Shown here: positions 61,290 through 64,000 of the stretch, piece by piece
Position numbering within the stretch: the first letter of the stretch is position 1
Layout: each line of letters starts with the position of its first letter
Origin: an uncultured Alphaproteobacteria bacterium
GTDB lineage: Bacteria > Pseudomonadota > Alphaproteobacteria > Rs-D84
DNA: 64,000 bases
Direction: 5' to 3'
NCBI GenBank assembly: GCA_944389465.1
Contig: CALXML010000004.1
Span: 1-64,000 of the forward strand
Notes under the pieces: generated by a model
The model's database searches: none
The model's input: only the letters and a program-made list of their open reading frames with translations
What the model was told of the DNA's origin: nothing
Program-made: the position numbers and the translations under genes

Positions 61290-61308
61290 CTCAACATCCA
61301 CCACAAAA

Positions 61309-61719
61309 TTTCGTTAACGAACGCAGTGAGTTTAAGAAATTTTAGTGCCACACGAAGCCTTGCGCGAAGTGTGGCTTTTTTTTTACCACCCAACGGCAAA
61401 GATTTTCACACGCCCCCGCGGGGTGTGGTTTTTTATTTCATATTCCTTGCCTTATTTTTATTTATTGTTTATGATTGGTTTGAATCCACAGGGATGTGGC
61501 TTCGGGTCTTTCAAAACCCATAACACGCGGTGCGATATGCATCGTAATCCATATAAGCAGATGATGCATTTTGCATCGTATGCCCGACGTCAGGTGTCGG
61601 GTGTCTGATGTTATACAACAGGTTTTACCAAAAGCATCGGGGTCATCGTGTTATGATTTTGAAAACGCCCGACCGCCATTTACTGTGGCGGTTTAATCAT
61701 TTCTTATGGGGCGTTTTAT
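61309..61719. other. Gene-free repeat-rich stretch before the glycosyltransferase
   Basis: It holds a CCACAC/GTGTGG hairpin followed by T9 (61350-61385, terminator-like), CCCCGCGGGG (61413-61422), a GATGCATTTTGCATC palindrome (61563-61577), CCCGAC/GTCGGG (61583-61601) and the leader stem at 61662-61717. Short ORFs here have no ribosome binding site or protein-like sequence; I see no gene. Confidence 0.6.
61662..61717 (+). promoter_or_regulatory. Leader stem hiding the glycosyltransferase ribosome binding site
   Basis: AAAACGCCC (61662-61670) is fully complementary to GGGCGTTTT (61709-61717), and ACCGCC/GGCGGT (61672-61677 with 61687-61692) forms an inner hairpin. The GGGG ribosome binding site at 61708-61711 is therefore inside the stem, 3 nt before the ATG at 61720. 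Confidence 0.5.
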
Positions 61720-62628
61720 ATGAAAATTTCTGTTATTATACCGGCGTATAACTGTGCGCAGTATATTCGCCAAGCGTTGGATTGTGTGCGGTTGCAAACT
61801 TTCCCCGCACGGGATATAGAGGTTATTGTATATCTGGATGGTTGTACGGACGCAACCGCCGACGAAGTCGCAATATATGCTGAACAATATCCAAAATTTA
61901 ATCTGCGGACGATTCGCGCAGAAACAAATCAGGGATTGTCTGTGGGGCGTAATACTGCGGTTGCAGCGGCGCGTGGTGAATATATACACTTTATGGATGC
62001 AGACGATATAATAAACACTGATTTTTACCAATGTTTGTATGACGCGGCAACGCGCACGGAATCTGATGTTGCGGTGGCGGGATTTATTCATGAACGCTGG
62101 ACCGGCGATGGCATTGTATTTGACCGTGAAACAGTACTGTCATTGCCACAGGATAAAATAGACGCAACGGGCGTTGATATGCATGGTTATTGTTGGCGGT
62201 ATTTAATTCGGCGTGAATTTTGGAATTATAATCATTTTGCATTCCCAACCGATATGAAATATTGCGAAGATTTATTAATAATGACCAAAATGATTTATTA
62301 TGCAAATCGTATTGTATTGGTGCCAAATGCGATATACACATATAAACGTCGGCCAAATTCAATGCTGACCACACGTTCCACGCGTGGATTACAGTCGCAT
62401 TTTTACCATCGTGCCAGATTGGATACGTATATCTTTATGTCCACACTGGAATTGCGTATGACGTGTAAAAAATACAGGGTGTGGTATTACAGACTGTTTG
62501 GTTGTTTGCCGTTGCTGACACTGCGGTATACAACGGACAATCACAATGTATGGTTATATTTGTTTGGTTTTATTCCGATTATACGGGTACGTAAAAAAAT
62601 CAAAGCCCAACGTCCACCATTGAAATAA
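61720..62628 (+). CDS. Family 2 glycosyltransferase
   Basis: This 302-residue GT-A type glycosyltransferase begins MKISVIIPAYNCAQYIRQAL and has the nucleotide-sugar site YLDGCTDATADE, NQGLSVGRNTAVAAARGEYI and the metal-binding DADD (MDADDIINTDF). The acidic EDLL motif follows (KYCEDLLIMTKM). The basic C-terminal tail has RVWYYRLFGCLPLLTLR and WLYLFGFIPIIRVRKK, repeats often seen at the end of cell-surface glycosyltransferases. It probably builds surface polysaccharide or LPS. It is a single gene in an accessory stretch, followed by a terminator. Confidence 0.88.
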   Translation: MKISVIIPAYNCAQYIRQALDCVRLQTFPARDIEVIVYLDGCTDATADEVAIYAEQYPKFNLRTIRAETNQGLSVGRNTAVAAARGEYIHFMDADDIINTDFYQCLYDAATRTESDVAVAGFIHERWTGDGIVFDRETVLSLPQDKIDATGVDMHGYCWRYLIRREFWNYNHFAFPTDMKYCEDLLIMTKMIYYANRIVLVPNAIYTYKRRPNSMLTTRSTRGLQSHFYHRARLDTYIFMSTLELRMTCKKYRVWYYRLFGCLPLLTLRYTTDNHNVWLYLFGFIPIIRVRKKIKAQRPPLK

Positions 62629-62652
62629 AAAACGCGCATAATGCGCGTTTTT
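62627..62652. terminator. Bidirectional terminator between glycosyltransferase and rlmN
   Basis: AAAAACGCGCAT-AATGCGCGTTTTT between convergent genes. Confidence 0.85.
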
Positions 62653-63754
62653 ATTGTTCTGATTTATGCTTTAATCGCAATTGGCCACATGCACTGCCGA
62701 TATCATTGCCACGTTCACGGCGTATGCGTGTATGTATACCATTTTTAATCAGTATATCTTGGAATCTGTGAACGGCGTTGCCCGATGGCGACACAAAATC
62801 ACGTTCGTCAACCGCGTTCCATGGAATTAAATTCACCATACAGTTTTTACCCCGCAATAATTCAGATAATTTTTCAGCATATTCAGGCGTACAGTTTAAT
62901 AATTCCACATTGCCGTTTTCACCGCGCACCGCCAACAATATGTATTCTATCATTAATTGACGATTATGCAGCGCGGAAAATTCAAATGCTGCGTCCAGCA
63001 CATCTTTTATTTTATATTTGTTGTTTATAGGCATAATTTTGCTGCGTAATTCATCGGTTGGCGCGTGCAACGATATTGCCAGATTGATTGGCCGTCCCCA
63101 TGCGGTTAATTCCCGTATCCCAGAAACAATTCCGCATGTGGATACTGTAATTTTACGCCATCCAATTCCCATATCTGAATTTGCGCGTTCAATAAATCCA
63201 ATAACATTTTGTGTATTTTGTAATGGTTCGCCCGTACCCATAACAACAATATGGGATACGTCACCATTGTTTGCATCACCGTTTGGGCGAATTGGCCGGT
63301 CTGAAAATCTGTCATTACGCAATTCCCATTGCGCAACCAGTATTTGTGAAAATATTTCATTTACGGTTAAATTGCGTTTTAATCCCAACAAAGTACTGGC
63401 ACAGAATTTGCAACCCATGGCACATCCAGCCTGTGAACTGACGCAAACACTGTTACCATAACTGGTACGCATTAAAACGCATTCTATTTGTTCACAATCC
63501 CCCAGTTCCAATAAAAATTTAGTTGTTTGCCCATCAGATGATTCCAGTTTTTTTACCACACGCACAGGCAAAGTTTGCGCATTTGCATCCAATTCACGAC
63601 GCAACGCGTCCGGTAAATTTTTCATAGATGCAAAATCAGGCGCACCACGATTCAGCCAATCACGAATTTGCGTTGCACGAAATTTAGGCTGGCCCAGTTT
63701 AGTTATAAATTCGGTCAATTCAGCATCTGTAAAATTAAACAATACCGGTTTCAT
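62651..63754 (-). CDS. rlmN: Dual-specificity 23S rRNA/tRNA methyltransferase RlmN
   Basis: This radical SAM enzyme methylates A2503 of 23S rRNA and A37 of some tRNAs. It has the cluster motif CAMGCKFC, GMGEPLQN as GTGEPLQNTQNV, SLHAPTDELRSKIMP and the second catalytic Cys in GSACGQLR at the C terminus. The start is uncertain: MKPVLFNFTDAEL at 63754 (367 residues) fits relatives best, but in-frame ATGs at 63769 and 63781 overlap the upstream gene, and none has a good ribosome binding site. Confidence 0.93.
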   Translation of the reverse strand: MKPVLFNFTDAELTEFITKLGQPKFRATQIRDWLNRGAPDFASMKNLPDALRRELDANAQTLPVRVVKKLESSDGQTTKFLLELGDCEQIECVLMRTSYGNSVCVSSQAGCAMGCKFCASTLLGLKRNLTVNEIFSQILVAQWELRNDRFSDRPIRPNGDANNGDVSHIVVMGTGEPLQNTQNVIGFIERANSDMGIGWRKITVSTCGIVSGIRELTAWGRPINLAISLHAPTDELRSKIMPINNKYKIKDVLDAAFEFSALHNRQLMIEYILLAVRGENGNVELLNCTPEYAEKLSELLRGKNCMVNLIPWNAVDERDFVSPSGNAVHRFQDILIKNGIHTRIRRERGNDIGSACGQLRLKHKSEQ

Positions 63755-63758
63755 ATTT

Positions 63759-64000
63759 TTATAATTCATATCTGTCGTCATTAATAACAACCACCGCCTT
63801 GCGACGCAGTTGTTTTAATTGTTGGTCTGCAATGAACATAGATTGTTTAAACAACGCATTTTGTTCAATAACATCGTCCAGTTTACCGTACTCTTCTGTT
63901 TTTTTAGTATCGCATACCAATAATACACTGCGGTCAACCACTGGCGACCATGTCAGTTTTGGTAAATTTACAACACGGTTGCGAATATCTGTTGCCAATT
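63759..64000 (-). CDS. Unidentified protein, 5' end cut by the window edge
   Basis: The frame is open from the right window edge and stops at 63759, 4 nt before rlmN. The visible 80 residues include VVDRSVLLVCDTKKTEEYGK and end LRRKAVVVINDDRYEL. I recognise no family. The start codon lies outside the window, so the full length is unknown. It is likely co-transcribed with rlmN. Confidence 0.6.
   Translation of the reverse strand, partial: LATDIRNRVVNLPKLTWSPVVDRSVLLVCDTKKTEEYGKLDDVIEQNALFKQSMFIADQQLKQLRRKAVVVINDDRYEL

Larger units (their letters stand above)
61007..61308. repeat. 22-bp direct repeat of the tRNA-Val 3' end (att-like)
   Basis: TCCCTCAACATCCACCACAAAA occurs at 61007-61028 (tRNA 3' end plus 5 nt) and again at 61287-61308, 280 bp apart. 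This is the pattern left when an element integrates at a tRNA 3' end. Between the copies is no integrase or ORF, only hairpins and a 38-bp repeat. Confidence 0.6.

Noticed and set aside
61326-61608. Two overlapping short plus-strand frames after the tRNA-Val repeat
   Set aside because: They are composed of hairpin and T-run sequence, have no ribosome binding site and look non-coding.

Overview
The window looks like chromosome of a Gram-negative alphaproteobacterium with moderately low GC (about 40% by eye) and tightly packed genes. Support for this: an alpha-type SspB, an adjacent rsmG and parAB, Pal, an mreCD-mrdA-rodA wall operon, a MacAB-TolC type export set, and parts of a VirB type IV secretion system. 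Several alphaproteobacterial housekeeping clusters are split (mreB apart from mreCD, infC apart from rpmI-rplT, virB2 apart from virB3-virB4). This, plus many small exported cysteine-rich proteins, suggests an uncultured host-associated or gut-type lineage; that placement is inference.

Layout. 0-6 kb: a 174-bp tandem repeat, an ABC-F ATPase, a small lipoprotein, then virB3-virB4 with an exported HExxH protein. 5.7-6.2 kb: a cluster of TTTTCAACA boxes (possible replication origin) beside rpmJ. 6.2-8.2 kb: an orphan short SufBD-like gene, ychF and a promoter-to-terminator unit with no ORF (candidate ncRNA). 8.2-16.7 kb: one long minus-strand operon, mreC-mreD-mrdA-rodA-topA-dnaG-hypothetical. 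16.7-21.4 kb: rpmI-rplT, pheS-pheT, virB2. 21.4-34.9 kb: minus-strand operons nth/ileS, fabD-fabG-mnmG-tRNA-Thr, metG-hypothetical-queH, tRNA-Val, accB-accC, rnpA-yidD. 35-38.6 kb: mreB, a structured RNA leader with an exported cysteine-rich protein, recF-sspB, tRNA-Cys. 38.7-44.5 kb: tolC-macA, macB (ATPase and permease as separate genes), a radical SAM protein. 44.5-52.4 kb: gpsA, a TPR protein, rsmG, a second exported HExxH protein, parA-parB, pal, a uracil-DNA glycosylase and infC with an ATT start. 52.4-53.6 kb: an accessory island with a palindromic element, a G10 tract, two exported cysteine-rich proteins and a second copy of the RNA leader. 53.7-60.9 kb: xseB-mutS-hypothetical-truB-rpsO, pnp, ybaB. 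60.9-64 kb: tRNA-Val(UAC) with its 3' end duplicated downstream, a repeat-rich stretch, a glycosyltransferase, rlmN and a gene cut by the window edge.

The strongest candidate for an undescribed system is the pair of leader RNAs at 36113-36287 (+) and 53398-53569 (-). They share a multi-stem fold in which several helices differ by compensatory changes, a conserved 15-nt loop, and a terminator whose 5' arm overlaps a CTCCAACC segment that can pair with an internal GGTTGGAG. Both precede small exported cysteine-rich proteins. Other points of interest are a recurrent promoter arrangement that would give leaderless mRNAs, an A19-U56 exchange in tRNA-Val(UAC), an unassigned ncRNA at about 8074-8180, and a pnp leader hairpin.
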